A stretch of 64,000 bases of DNA from Chondrosia reniformis (taxonomy: Eukaryota; Porifera; Demospongiae; Chondrillida; Chondrillidae), in NCBI GenBank assembly GCA_947172415.1, contig OX359190.1, positions 3,720,001 through 3,784,000 on the forward strand. The letters are read 5' to 3'. This document shows, in pieces, positions 24,016 to 35,147 of this stretch. Every line of letters starts with the position of its first letter. The first letter of the stretch is position 1. A program made the position numbers and the translations under genes. The notes under the pieces were generated by a model, which was given only the letters and a program-made list of their open reading frames with translations, was not told where the DNA came from and did not search any database.

Positions 24016-25130
24016 TTAGGATTTCCAACTGCTTTTTAATACAATTCCTTGATCCAAGTTCATTCTCACTTGACATTGTTGGATCTTCAGGGCTTCCTTA
24101 ATTCTTCCTCTGTACCAGTTCTCTTCCCTCTCCAACACTCTGGCTTGGCTACATTCAATTGGATGGCCAGTGTTTAGGGAGTGTACAGCTAAGCCATTGT
24201 TCACATCCCCCATCCTGAAGGCATATTTGTTCTCCGCCATCCTGACTTCAGCGTTCTTCCTATCTCTCCAGTGTACACTGCAGGGCAACTAGAACAGGGG
24301 ATCTGGTAAACGACACCTTTTATATCCATGGTAGGCTGTGGTTGTTTAGGCCTGGTGAGGATACTCCTCAGTGATGGCTTCAATATTCATCTTCCGGCAT
24401 GCTCTGGAGATCATTTCACTGAGGCCTTTCACATATGGAATAAAACGTTTTCATGTACCATCTACCCTACTTCCTTGGCTCCAGTGTCTCTTCTTCATGT
24501 GCCTAGCAGCGACTTTTCTGGGGTATCCATTGGCCTGGAGTACCCCTTTGAGGTGCTCTTTTCCTCTCGGAGGACACTGGATCCAGCACCACAGATCTTC
24601 TGCGCTCTGTCCCTGAGGCAAAGGGCAATGCCAGTTTTCACCCTAGGATGGTGATGAGACGAGAAGTGAAGGTGTCTATCGGTGTGGGTTGGTTTTCTGT
24701 ACAGGGAGTGCTCAAACTTCCTTTGTTCTTCTTCACTAGCACGTCAAGAAACGGGATAGAGCCGTCTGTCTCCTCCTCCATGGTAAACTGGATGTTCTTG
24801 TGTCTTCCATTAAGAAAAGACAGAAAACCCTCCAGCTGATCCCTGCCAGGCTCTGGCTACATTATGTAGATGACACCTTCATCATTTGGAGCCAGGGTAG
24901 GGATCAACTGGAGGATTTTCTGTCTTTCCCTAATGGAAGACACAAGAACATCCAGTTTACCATGGAGGTGGAGACAGATTGCTCAATTCCACCTCTTGAC
25001 ATGCTAGTGAAGAAGAACAAAGGAATATCCGTGTACAGAAAACCAACCCACACAGATAAATACCGTCACTTCTCGTCTCATCACCATCCTAGGGTGAAAG
25101 CTGGCATTGCCCTTCACCTCAGGGACAGAA
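24016..25130. mobile_element. Penelope-like retroelement, inverted head-to-head fragments
   Basis: Two fragments of one family lie back to back. The - strand part (24845 to 24016) reads from the late RT region (YRKPTHTD..H) through a linker to a GIY-YIG-type segment (GVVYQIPCSSC, YTGE) and an LNTGHPIE tail. The + strand part (24809-25130) carries LHYVDDTFIIW with the catalytic Asp pair, then SIPPLDMLV and YRKPTHTDKYRH. The RT portions mirror each other about 24845-24895, making a large imperfect palindrome. Penelope-like elements use a GIY-YIG endonuclease with an RT related to telomerase; 5'-truncated inverted partners are common. Stops and frameshifts abound. Confidence 0.85.
24022..24383 (-). 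pseudogene. Penelope-like GIY-YIG endonuclease fragment
   Basis: Frames at 24383-24201 and 24288-24016 give SLRSILTRPKQPQPT, then GVVYQIPCSSCPAVYTGEIG and an RTLK segment, followed in a second frame by LAVHSLNTGHPIECSQARV and REENWYRGRIKEAL. These are the GIY-YIG signature and the downstream conserved His/Glu region. A frameshift separates them. Confidence 0.75.
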
Positions 25131-25177
25131 TATATATATGTAAATTATTGGTCAACATACCCAACACATGCAAGTGA
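24800..25177 (+). pseudogene. Penelope-like RT fragment with YVDD
   Basis: The 125-residue + strand frame contains LHYVDDTFIIWSQG (RT motif C), a PNGRHKNIQFTMEVE segment, PPLDMLVKK and the YRKPTHTDKYRHFSSHHHP block typical of Penelope-like RTs. It is truncated at both ends and continues into unrelated sequence after about 25130. Confidence 0.8.
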
Positions 25178-25195
25178 AGAATTCTGCATGCTTAC

Positions 25196-25294
25196 CTGAC
25201 AAACAGCCTCTCCTAATGTGCTCTTGAAGTTTTGTGATCTCTTTATAGCTGCAGCATTCAGCACTCGGTCACCATCTCTTTGCCAGACCAGTAA
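25196..25294 (-). CDS. Candidate internal exon, 33 codons, phase 0
   Basis: On the - strand, AAAATTTAAAAG precedes LLVWQRDGDRVLNAAAIKR and the exon ends GEAVCQ at CAG|GTAAGC. The length is exactly 99 nt. Splice signals and composition are good. A coding-like - strand stretch with MSQTSVELDDAWLQHAKIL (about 25485-25400) could be an upstream exon, but I could not place a donor. Product not recognised. Confidence 0.4.
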
Positions 25295-25769
25295 CTTTTA
25301 AATTTTTGAAAATTAGCCAACAATATATTATTATCAATCAATATCTCAATATAATAATAGAAACCAAGGAAAAATGCAAGTCAACAAACATGCATGTGTA
25401 AATCCTGGATTTGCAGCAAAGCAATATTTTTGCATGTTGTAGCCATGCATCATCTAATTCCACTGATGTTTGAGACATTGCTCTGTCTTCATGAGGCCTT
25501 CTCCTACAGAATTCAGAAGGAATATAGCAGCTGTAGAATGTTTTGAAGGGGAAGTACCAACCCCAAAGTCTAATCTCAGATACAGAGAGTAACATAGTGG
25601 GGGCATCTGTCGTATATAAGCAAATGATATATTCTCTCATATGTTTGTTTCCAACTGTAATAGTGCTGATATTGTCTTCTTTTCAGGGTAGATGTTATTG
25701 CACTGACACCACCCAGTACCAAGGGCTGCACAAAATGTATCAACTCTGTTTATATATATAAATCCTGTG

Positions 25770-27100
25770 CGATGCCACAGTTGAAATGGTACCATCCCAA
25801 CAAGAGGAAGTTGTTGAAGTTAATCAGGACTGTAAGCCAACACACTGTGCCCTTTGGAGGGCACAGTGAGGACAGGGCTGTCAATACAATGAGGCATTAT
25901 AGTAGATCCCCCTTGTCCACATTGTTATCCAGGTGCTATCAGTTTAGAAGGGGCTTCATCACATTTTGAACAAGTGTACCTAATACCATAGGACTCTTAA
26001 TACTGCTCTAGAGGAGACCATAGAATGTATGGATGCATCAAAGGTAGGGCTGGCAATTCAACCACATAGTGCTGTTTTGGGTAGTAGGGCTGCACTACTC
26101 TTGGTAGAGTCATACTACTCTCAAAGAGCTTACATTCCTCTCAAAGTTTTTGGGACCACTCTGCAAGCATGCAGGTATTTTCCTCTGAGATTATTTAATA
26201 ACTGAAAGTTAACCTTACTTATACTCCTAAAGTGGGGACTTTAAGTTCTTTTAAAAACCTGTATGCCTATTTACCAGGTTCAAATTAACACTGTAGTGTT
26301 AACTGACCATGAAGCTGTATGTATAGAGAAATGAGAACAAACCAGAAAAATTAGAAGGAAGATGAATGAACAAATCTGCTTTAATTTGCTTGCTTCAGTT
26401 ATTTAGCAGTATACCTTTAATAATTTGTGATTTTGGATAGAATTTTATATATTTATATAGGTATGTACTACATTTATGTATATATGTATACATTTCTTTG
26501 TTCCTTGGTAATATTCATTCATTCATTCATTTTGTACAATTTTCGACTTTAAAGTATGAGCATAACTTGCAATTTTTGATTGATTATTAGCTAGCTTGAA
26601 GATTGAGGTAAGTTAAGTCTCTTAAAAGTGATAGTTGAGTCTGTTTTAACGTCACATGAAAGTTGACCAAGTATGCGTCTGCATGCATGCTTCTTTATGT
26701 ACAAATAAGCATACTTATAGCATATAGTCACATTACGTTCATGTGTATATAAGACTAGTGAGGTGTTTTTGTCTTCTGGCCAAAAGGAAGCCATACTGTA
26801 ATAAAAAGATGCATAAAAATAGTGAATATATAGCAAAGTCGAATGAAGTTAATGATCAGATATTCATAAGTGTATATATGCTGAATAGGGTCTCCTATAC
26901 AGCATGAAGGACTTCAACAGCTCAAAGGAATGTTGATTACAAAGATTTCATACAAGTATACATGATATTTACTATCCATAAATCCAAGTTTGAAATAAAC
27001 TGGCATGTATATGTATGCATAATAATTGCAGTGATATCATTCATATAAGTGCATGGTATCACAATAACAGGAATCAGAGTGGTAACAAAGAATGGGTGTT
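25770..27100. other. No supported gene
   Basis: Mixed AT-rich sequence. A 65-codon + strand frame at 25772-25969 is basic and His/Arg-rich without a recognisable domain. A short (ATTC)n run lies at about 26514-26530. Confidence 0.4.
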
Positions 27101-27140
27101 GCTAGCCCTGGTTTAATTGTCTATAATGGCAATTCTGCTT

Positions 27141-27292
27141 CTGTTAATATGAAATGATTATAACCAAACCAGTGTTAATATGACATCATTGTAATCAAAC
27201 CAGTGTTAATAAGACATTAATGTAATCAAGCCAGTGTTAATTTGACACGAATATAATCAAGCCAGTGTTAATATGAAATGATGGTAACCATG
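27141..27292. repeat. 31-bp tandem repeat, about five units
   Basis: Units begin ccagtgttaat and end taatcaa/g (27172 onward, period 31), with a diverged first unit. The array is short and degenerate. Confidence 0.85.
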
Positions 27293-27477
27293 TCTCCCTT
27301 AAAAGAAATGGTTACTTCTGCTTTTATGCAGTGACATACAGCATGCATTGACATTCAGTCATTAAATTACTGACAATATATATTAGTAAAATTAATGTAA
27401 AAAATGGAATTTACTTGTCAACTGTGTATAGCTGTTGCAAACTTATAAGCTAGGAAATTTTCAAAGTGTAGTATCAA

Positions 27478-27613
27478 ATGAATACCTCTAGAGAAAGTAG
27501 CAAGGCTTGCTCCTCTCAGAGTTATGAGCATATCTCAGAGCTAGATTACAAAAAAACTTTCCTAACTAAAAGACAGCCATTGGCAGAAGAAGTGGATCCA
27601 GCAGTAGATGCAG
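27478..27613 (+). CDS. Candidate first coding exon, + strand
   Basis: ATG 27478 starts MNTSRESSKACSSQSYEH and the frame runs 45 codons to DPAVDA, where CAG|GTAAAT gives a plausible donor. Composition is coding-like. The next candidate exon downstream (28420) does not match in phase, so the gene model is incomplete. Confidence 0.35.
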
Positions 27614-27934
27614 GTAAATCAAAGCTTTTTATGAGTGACACTAGTTAAGATGCTGACAAAGTTTCAATGTTGTGTAAAAATAGGTTTTGTTTTTTATAGG
27701 AAGTTTTCACGATTGTGGTACAAACAATATATTTGGGATGATTGTAAAGAGAAAGTATCACACTTACAGTGATTTTTCTTGTCAGGAGAGTCATTTGCAA
27801 CAAAACCAGTGACAATGGCTTCATAACTAATTTCTGTCGCTCCAGAAAAATATGACCACAGAGAAGAAGAGGAAATTATATATAGGCAAATAATAATTGT
27901 ATTGTTGCATGCACTTTAGACATTACATGTATTA

Positions 27935-28150
27935 GCCATGAAATGGCGTCAGGCATCGTGACACTTCGGATCCACAGAATGGCACAGATCCTTCTCGGCG
28001 ATTCCACGAACACTTCGTGAGGTGTCTGTGGACACTTCATGAGGGGTCAGCAGACAATTCGTGAGATGTCCTCAGACGCTTCCCGGTTGACTGCACTTCG
28101 CCACACGGGAATCTGCAGATTACCTATATATGCGGCAGATCCGTGGAAAA
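27935..28150. other. GC-rich island with internal repeats
   Basis: About 215 bp markedly richer in G and C than its surroundings. It contains three diverged copies of a cacttcgtgaggtgtc-like unit (around 28010, 28035 and 28055). No coding assignment is secure. It looks like inserted sequence of different base composition. Confidence 0.45.
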
Positions 28151-28419
28151 AAATAAGTTACTTGTGACGTGTACCATATATATGTATTCAAAACGATGGT
28201 TCACGAGTGCTAGGAAAAAACCATTGTTTTGATCAGAATGGGCAGCCTCTGGAACCATGCATCTACCTGCAACTTTACAAAAGTATTCAAATTAAGTACA
28301 TATACAACAGTGTAGATATATATGTATATATAGGCTTGTTACATTACATATATTAAAAGTATATATATATATATGTCTATACAAATATTACTGTATATTA
28401 TTATATGTACCTTTTGCAG

Positions 28420-28790
28420 GAAGTTCAATAATGATTATTTCCCAATTGTGTTAGGATTTGGTCCATCAGGGTCATTTAAAACAACAGCTCTTAAGGCGGC
28501 ATTGGCTATGCTGGGTGTTCGAAACCCAAGATTGCTTAGTAAATGCACTAGGGAAAACTTATTGGGGAATTGTCTATGCATAATTTACCACTAGGATTGG
28601 ATGTCCTTTCTTCAAAGGCTCTAGTTGAACAATGACTATTGACTTTTACAACCAAGTCATTAGTGGTACAGTCAGGCATGATAGAATAAAGCCACTTACT
28701 ACTATACTCATGTCTGCCAATTTTAACATTGGTGGCATTGAAAGGTATATTTCCCATATACGGTTTGGCTGCTCTGCACTGAGGGTACTG
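28420..28790 (+). pseudogene. P-loop ATPase-like pseudogene
   Basis: After a good acceptor (CTTTTGCAG) the frame reads FPIVLGFGPSGSFKTTALKA, a Walker A-like loop in which Phe stands where Gly is expected before Lys. It continues to LLSKCTREN. Two frameshifts later it continues as LPLGLDVLSSKALVEQ and then TIDFYNQVISG and PLTTILMSANFNIGG. The collinear reading across three frames indicates one decayed gene. I do not assign a family; the following 150 bp lead into the Helitron. Confidence 0.45.
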
Positions 28791-28943
28791 GTGTAACAAC
28801 GACTAGAACGGAACTGGTTGTTGGTTGATTGGGTTTGTTGGATAGAGAGGAACTACTGTGCACCAAGAGGTGTGATGTTTGTGACTCATTTCCTGATGTA
28901 TCATGTGGACCACTTCTCTTCCGTTACCTGGCCATTTCTGCAT

Positions 28944-30720
28944 TCACTCTTTGTTAGCCTTGACCATCTGTGGTTCAAAGCTTGATAGAGCCACACCATC
29001 TAGAGTCCTAACACGACTCAAGGCCACATATGCCATCCCTGGTTCAAACACTTTTTCTCCCAGGTCCAGCACAGCTGCATCTAATGACAGACCTTGAACC
29101 TTGTGTAGAGTAGCAGCCCAAAAAAGAATGAGAGGTAACTGTGTTCTCTGAAGCACAGTACCCTGTCGTCCATAGAACCTGACTGACATTGGTTTTATTG
29201 GCACCACTTCCTGGTGTCAATTTTCAATTGGAACTTTGTTTAGTTGTCCAACTCAAGGATTATGAAACTTGATAAGAACATACTCAGGTAGTGCACCTGG
29301 GCTTGGTTGATTTTCCACGTTTCCTGGCCATTTAAATCCTACTATGATACCTCGAGCACCATTTACAAGTCCATCTCCGCATTTTATGTTTCTTCGCAAC
29401 ATAATTTCTGACCCAACAGCCAGATTCAAATGCCTAGTTAAGCCACCACACTCTTTGTCATCATTGGGAATGAGTTCTTCTCGTATATGCTCATAGGATA
29501 CTGCCCCATGTGTGCATCTGCGACTCTCCAAAATCACATGTGATGCTTCAAATAACTGCACTGTTGCAGATCAGTTTGTGCAGCTCCTGGTCATTATAGA
29601 GGTCACAGTCTGAAACCCAAGGGAACAGTATAAGTGCATTCCTAAATGGTGGGGCCAAAAGATCCACTTGATTGTTGGATGTCTTGTGAGTCGCTAGGAT
29701 GGCAATGTCTTCCTGAGTGTGGTCTCCTATTCGAATTCTTTTCAGCAATGATAAGAAAGACTGATCATTGTGCTGTCGTATGTTATCTTCCAATTCAATC
29801 ATACTGAAGAAGTCTTTCAACAAATGGGATGCAAGCCTCTATGATGGCACCTTTGCACTGCTGAATATATAATGCCCATTTACAGGGGACAGTTGGTACA
29901 AATCCCCAACAGCAATAACATTAACTCCCCCAAAAATGTCATCCGTAGCAAAGATCTCGCAAAACCTTTGATGAACAGCTAGGAGTACCTCGTAAGAAAT
30001 CATGCTGATTTCGTCTACAATGATAGTGTGAACTCCTTTTCAAAATTGACGAAGTTCATTGAGAGCCAAAGCACTCAAATGCAACTAATGGGCTGACCTT
30101 CCATGTTCCACTTGCAGACTCAGTGCTCGATGAATAGTGAGTCCATCGATGTTAAAAGCAGCCACTCCTGTAGGTGCCATGACCATGCATCCATGGACAT
30201 CCTTGCTTCCCTGCACTGATCTTTCAATATGCTCCCTGATGGCATGGATCAAGTGTGATTTTCCTGTACCAGCCCCACTTGTGATGAACAGGTGGAAGCA
30301 TTCTGGAGGAGATTATAGTATTCCCATGTGGTATTTATGTAGTTCTACTGTATACCTGACAACAATCTCGAATACCTCTTTTTCTGTTTTGCATTTAGGC
30401 TCAGAATGAGCTCTTCAAATGCGTTCTTGGTGAGGCGAGATCGAGAGATGGCACCACTGGCATCAACATCCTCCAGCAATGTAGGTGCTACATCTGCCAA
30501 GTCTTCCATGTTCTCCTGTGCTATAAAATTTTCTCCGTTGTACAGTCCTCCATCAGCTTCCTCCATTGGATGCTTGACATCTTCTCCTTCTCCGAGTTGC
30601 ACATTGGGAGCCACAAGATCCATGTATGCATCATCTTGTACAGCCTGTAGCTGTTGCACTGCTCGCTGCACTTCCTCTGCACACTGGCGCCATATGGCTG
30701 TTCCATGTTAAATTGCGCTA
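28944..30720 (-). pseudogene. Helitron PIF1-type helicase part
   Basis: On the - strand in order: WRQCAEEVQRAVQQLQ, an acidic linker, SGAGTGKSHLIHAI (Walker A, near 30260), MVMAPTGVAAFNIDGLTIH (motif Ia), VDEISMISYEVL (Walker B, near 30015), VGDLYQLSPV (motif III, near 29900), then the 2B-like part with LNLAVGSEIMLRRNI and finally [11 protein letters not shown] and [12 protein letters not shown]1 helicases unwind DNA during rolling-circle transposition. All motifs are readable, but at least three frame changes occur. Confidence 0.85.
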
Positions 30721-31930
30721 AATTGTTAACGCTTTTACAAGTTAATTTCTCAGCATAGGAATAACTAATGCCTTTCAAAATAAATATTTAAAGTCCTTAT
30801 GGTTAGAATAATAGTCTTACAAATTTTGAAGGGCATCGAATAAACGTTTTCTTTGAAATTCTCCACCAAATTGGCACCCGTTTACAACACGCATAAGGTT
30901 TGAGCTTAGTTCTTGGAATAGCTACAGCCAATTTCTGTATATCATTGGAATCCTTATAGGTTAAACTAAACTTTTGTCGGCTTCGGTTTTAATACAGCTT
31001 TCCATTCTTGAGATAATAAAGAAAATGTCACTATTAAGTGTAATTAACAGACACAAATTTGGCCATAACTTGACTAATGAATCCGAGGCAGACAGTTTTG
31101 TATAGCAACACTTACTGATCACAATGAAACATTCAGCGTTATCCAACTGTTCTTCTAGACTAAGCACAAAACGATTTTCTTCACAACAACACTTCGCCGA
31201 TATTTTCGGCAGTTGTAATGATATTCATAAATACAGTTAAATAAATTCATTGACATTTAACACCTATCGTGTTTCGTCTAACGCAAATACAGTTAACAGT
31301 ACTTTTGGAAGTGCAATAGACGCCGATCATTGGCTGGGCGTACGTATGCATATATTTACAGCTTTGACTAAAGTGTTACTTTATTTCTCAAGTGAAAATC
31401 GCCTAAAATCGTGCAAAGAAATGCCAAGAAAAGCCAAGGCCATTCGTGGAAGTTGCCCACCAATTAGTTTGACCTTCAATTGTGGATTTGCTCGCGTTGC
31501 TGCTTAATATTTATTCGCCAACAAATGGTAAGTGTTTCAAATTGGGTGAATTGGGTCTTACTAGGGAGTCTTTAAAACACAGAATCTGTATAGAATAGCG
31601 GAATAACTACAATGGTAGATACGGAACGAACAACTTCACTTGATGAAATAACTTTAAAAAAGACACAGAAAGTAGATCAGCCAGAGATCCTATATATTAA
31701 AAAAAATTATTAAATAAATAAATTATTAAATGATTATAAATATATAAAAAAATAGAAAATTACATTACAAATTATACATGAATAAATACAAGAAAAATAT
31801 TACAAGATTTAACATTCTTCTGTCTCCTCTTCCTTTAACCCTTTCCACGCCAACTTATTGCGTGGGCGGCCCTATACCTTATGACTGACTTTTTCAAAGG
31901 CCACGTGATGTACGTAAGTGCGACGTGTAA

Positions 31931-32008
31931 GTGAAGAGAACAGACCAGGCACTAACCCTAACCCTAACCCTATGCGGTCGCATTAAGAGCCTGGTCAGTT
32001 CTCTTCAC
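31931..32008. repeat. Interstitial telomere repeats between inverted arms
   Basis: At 31952-31972 there are three and a half CCCTAA units (complement TTAGGG). They are flanked by gtgaagagaacagaccaggc (31931-31950) and its reverse complement with one mismatch (31989-32008). The telomere-type tract thus sits in the loop of a 20-bp stem. Confidence 0.9.
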
Positions 32009-32187
32009 TCACATGGTACGTATACGGTTAATTCGAAGGCTTTTTTCGCCACGGAGGGAAGGTTCCTGCCACCTGTGTGCACTAATCGTAAAGTGCAACT
32101 GTCTGATGACCACTTAACACCTGTTAGAGTTTGCTTTGGCCGCGCATATGCTAATAATTCGCTGGGAAAGCCTGCCGCCTATCTATG

Positions 32188-32246
32188 ACGATGTATATCG
32201 TCAACGGTTATCGGCTGCATATAATTATCATGACGATGTATATCGT
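32188..32246. repeat. Duplicated 14-bp palindrome
   Basis: acgatgtatatcgt occurs at 32188-32201 and 32233-32246, each in a similar context (atg before, then a cggt box some bases after). Possible protein-binding sites within the inserted element. Confidence 0.6.
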
Positions 32247-33174
32247 TTGCGGTCATTTAACTGGTACCTAAAAGGAAGGCCACATGTCAACTTTAATCAC
32301 TGATATATGTTCATCATACATCACATTTAGAGAGAAGTCTGGGAAACCAAAAGATGTAGCTACTCTAAATTCAGATGACGTGGACACTACTACACCTAAG
32401 GATACCACCAATCCAGACACAACAATGGACACTAGCAACCTATCATCAGGTACAGTAATTAGTGACCAGTCAACCACACAAGAAGTCACAAACCCAAAAA
32501 ATCTAATTGAACTTAATCATTCACAAAAGATTCAATGGTTTAGGGATATTTTTAACCACCCTACCTATTTCTCGAACTGGTAATTTAACAAGACAACACT
32601 AACAGATAATACTCAAGGCCAGTACGCGTAGAATTTAGCAATATTTAAAACACAATTCAACTATGTCAGCCTTGCTTGTCACTGTTGTTTTTTGCTCATG
32701 CACAAGCAGAGTCAAGATTGGCTAAAAAATAGATAAATATCAGTGTAGTCCTTTGTCAGTAGTGGCTTTCATAAAAGCCTTTTAATGAAAGTAAGATATC
32801 CAAATACCACATGCTATCAATAACTTAATCTTATGTTTCTCGGGCGACTTGTGTTTAAGAATAAGGTCGGTAGGTTTTAAAATAGGGTTGGTCAGGCCCA
32901 AGAAACAGAATTCAAGTTGAAGTGGCCTAACACGGAAGGCACTTTAAAACAACAGCATAAAAATCGGCAAGAATGCCTTTAATAGAAGGAATGTATACAC
33001 AAACAATATGAAGGAACAGAATAAACAGAATATTCATTGGCCTACAGGCATTTACTAGAAGAAATATAAACAAACGGCATGAATTAAAACTATGAAGCTC
33101 TTAAACAGCAGCGTGTCAAAGTAAGAGGGAACTCACTGATTGAAGGGCTAAATTCTTCACTTGTGAGACTTCGC

Positions 33175-33315
33175 TGTCTGGCGAGGTTTCTTCTCCCTGG
33201 CTGGCGAGGCTTCTTCTTCACTGGCGAGGCTTCTTCTTCTTCACTGGCTGGCGAGGCTTCTTCTTCTTCGCTGGCGAGGCTTCTTCTTCTTCGCTGGCTG
33301 ACGAGGCTTCTTCTT
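33175..33315. repeat. GC-rich minisatellite
   Basis: Variants of tggcgaggcttcttcttc alternate with short tggc inserts, about six units. The short open frame through it is a by-product of the repeat. Confidence 0.8.
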
Positions 33316-33539
33316 TGTGAGGCTTCAATTGATCACACATGTGCACCACATGTTTGAGATTGAATACCTGGTAACGCTTGGTTAACGTATTGATTTATTC
33401 CGGTTTGTAACCGCTAATGCTAAATAACGCATTCACTCTAACGATTAAAAAACGAATATTCTTTACTAATTAGCGATTGTTATGTGACGATCGCTATAAC
33501 GCAGCCTATCCCTCAGGAACAGCCATAAGGTACCGGTGC

Positions 33540-35030
33540 AAATGCTTCATGTTGAGCATTGAGGACTTTAAGATCACTTTCACGAGCAATGAAAGCAGCC
33601 ATGGCGGTTTCGTGTTATTGGAGCAAATCAGGCCTCCATGGAATGTACAATAACATGAGACTATAGTAGTAGTCATCACCATGGCTTGAGGGCATCATCA
33701 CAGGAGTACATAGACATGCCTGTTTGGTCCTTAACTTGATCCAACCCATATTGTCTTGCAACTTGTATCGAGGTTGGGATCGCCGTCCAGGTCCTGTATA
33801 GTCGTCTCTCTTCCAACTGTCTTCCCTTGGTATAGTATCATACCACACAGAAAAGTGAGTCAGAGTCATTTCTTCAAAGTCATCTTCCTTTGGCCTTGCA
33901 GCATATCTATCAAACAAACCTGTTTGAAAGATGGCAGTGTTTTCATCTCCCAGTTCAAATAGTTCTGCTCGGCTCTTGACAAGTCGTGTTCGTTTTTCTG
34001 GTCTGACGGTGTTAACAAACACAACTTTCCTTATCGACTCCTTCAGTGGCAAATGGCAAAGTCTGTAGGCAGCCTCTTGGGCACTAAGCTCTCGATGTGA
34101 CAGCCTAGTATTGCCTACTTTGGATAGTTTTTTGCAAATTGAAGCATTGGCAGGTAGAGTGTTAAGAGCATCTCTGATGGCCTTCTTCACTTCTTCACTT
34201 TCTCCCTTGCACATGTAAAAACAAATGTACGATGCAGTGCCATAAACTGATTCAATTAACTGTATGTCCATATCGGCCTGCCATGCAAGGAGGAGATGAA
34301 AGTTGTAAGCATTGATATTTTCTTCCCCTTTGTTCCGCTTAAGAAGGTAAAAGTGTGACTTGTTTCCTACATTGTTATTGTTCTTCAGGCGTGTTTCACA
34401 CGACAAAGGTCTGGGGAAGTCAAAACGACACTCTTTCTTCCTTTTGCTGGTCTTCTGGCAAGTACCAGTGTGCTTGTACTGTTGGACCCGAAGGATGGTT
34501 GATCTGAGTTCATCCTCTCCACAGTCCTCATCTGGGACATCAACAGATATGTACCTATCAATGAACTTGGGACCTGACTGGCTACCTACCTTGGTGTCCA
34601 AGTCTGGAGCATCTTTAATCCACCACAAGGAATGAACATGTGGTAATCCTCGCAACTGAAACTCAATTCTTCAAAAGAAATCAATCACTTCTCCAATTGG
34701 CTTTCCTGAACCTTTAATGACTTCTTTCACCAGATATTGGAAGTGATGTGCAAAATGGCGAGCAGTAACCACAGGATTACTGGCCATAAAGTCTCTCCGC
34801 TCTTCATCAGTTAGTTGATCCACCTGCTCCTCAGTCAGGTTCCGTCCACTGCAGTTGGCTAAAACCACCATTAGATCTTTCCAGTGATGTTCATCTGCGC
34901 TGAATGTGATAAAGAAAGTTGGAGGTCCTAAGGGAACGCAACATTGCAAACAGATGGATTTTTGCTGACTGCCAGTATGCTGCAGTACCACGAAAATCCC
35001 TGATGAAACTGTAGCAGTTTTCACATACAT
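33540..35030 (-). pseudogene. Helitron Rep (HUH) domain
   Basis: Frames 35030-34671 and 34655-33615 are collinear. The first has PTFFITFSADEHHWKDLM and the second MRGLPHVHSLWWIKD with the HUH metal site. A Cys-rich CQKTSKRKKECRFDFPRP follows, then YGTASYICFYMCKGE, where two Tyr spaced by three lie in the position of Rep catalytic tyrosines. Rep nicks and rejoins single strands during rolling-circle transposition. The catalytic residues look intact, but a stop separates the two frames at about 34660. Confidence 0.85.
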
Positions 35031-35147
35031 CAGGATTTTCTTCTGCCGATGATCTCTTCAGATCACCTGCTGTGAGGTAATGTTCCTTGCTTTATTCATG
35101 TTTATCTTCCTCTTTGTTAGCGTTCATATTGTGAGTTCCTGGATTCC

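Larger units (their letters stand above)
30695..33525. mobile_element. 2.8 kb element inserted in the Helitron, TA target
   Basis: The Helitron reading breaks at TA|TGGCTGTTCC (30693-30704) and resumes beyond GGAACAGCCA|TA (33516-33527), so the insert has 10-bp perfect inverted ends and is flanked by TA. Its subterminal regions carry repeated motifs such as ttagcg, taacgc and their complements. It contains no recognisable transposase. Small open frames inside (30961-31167, 31250-31507, 32284-32583) have no identifiable domain. Confidence 0.6.

Noticed and set aside
31118-31200. - strand exon candidate (LSLEEQLDNAECFIVI) with a strong GTAAGTG donor
   Set aside because: No start or acceptor fits, and joining to the next open segment near 30.9 kb gives an immediate stop.
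31835-32260. Possible piggyBac-type MITE bounded by TTAA
   Set aside because: The left end (CCCTTTCCACGCC) has no matching inverted copy at the right TTAA; only the tetramer supports it.
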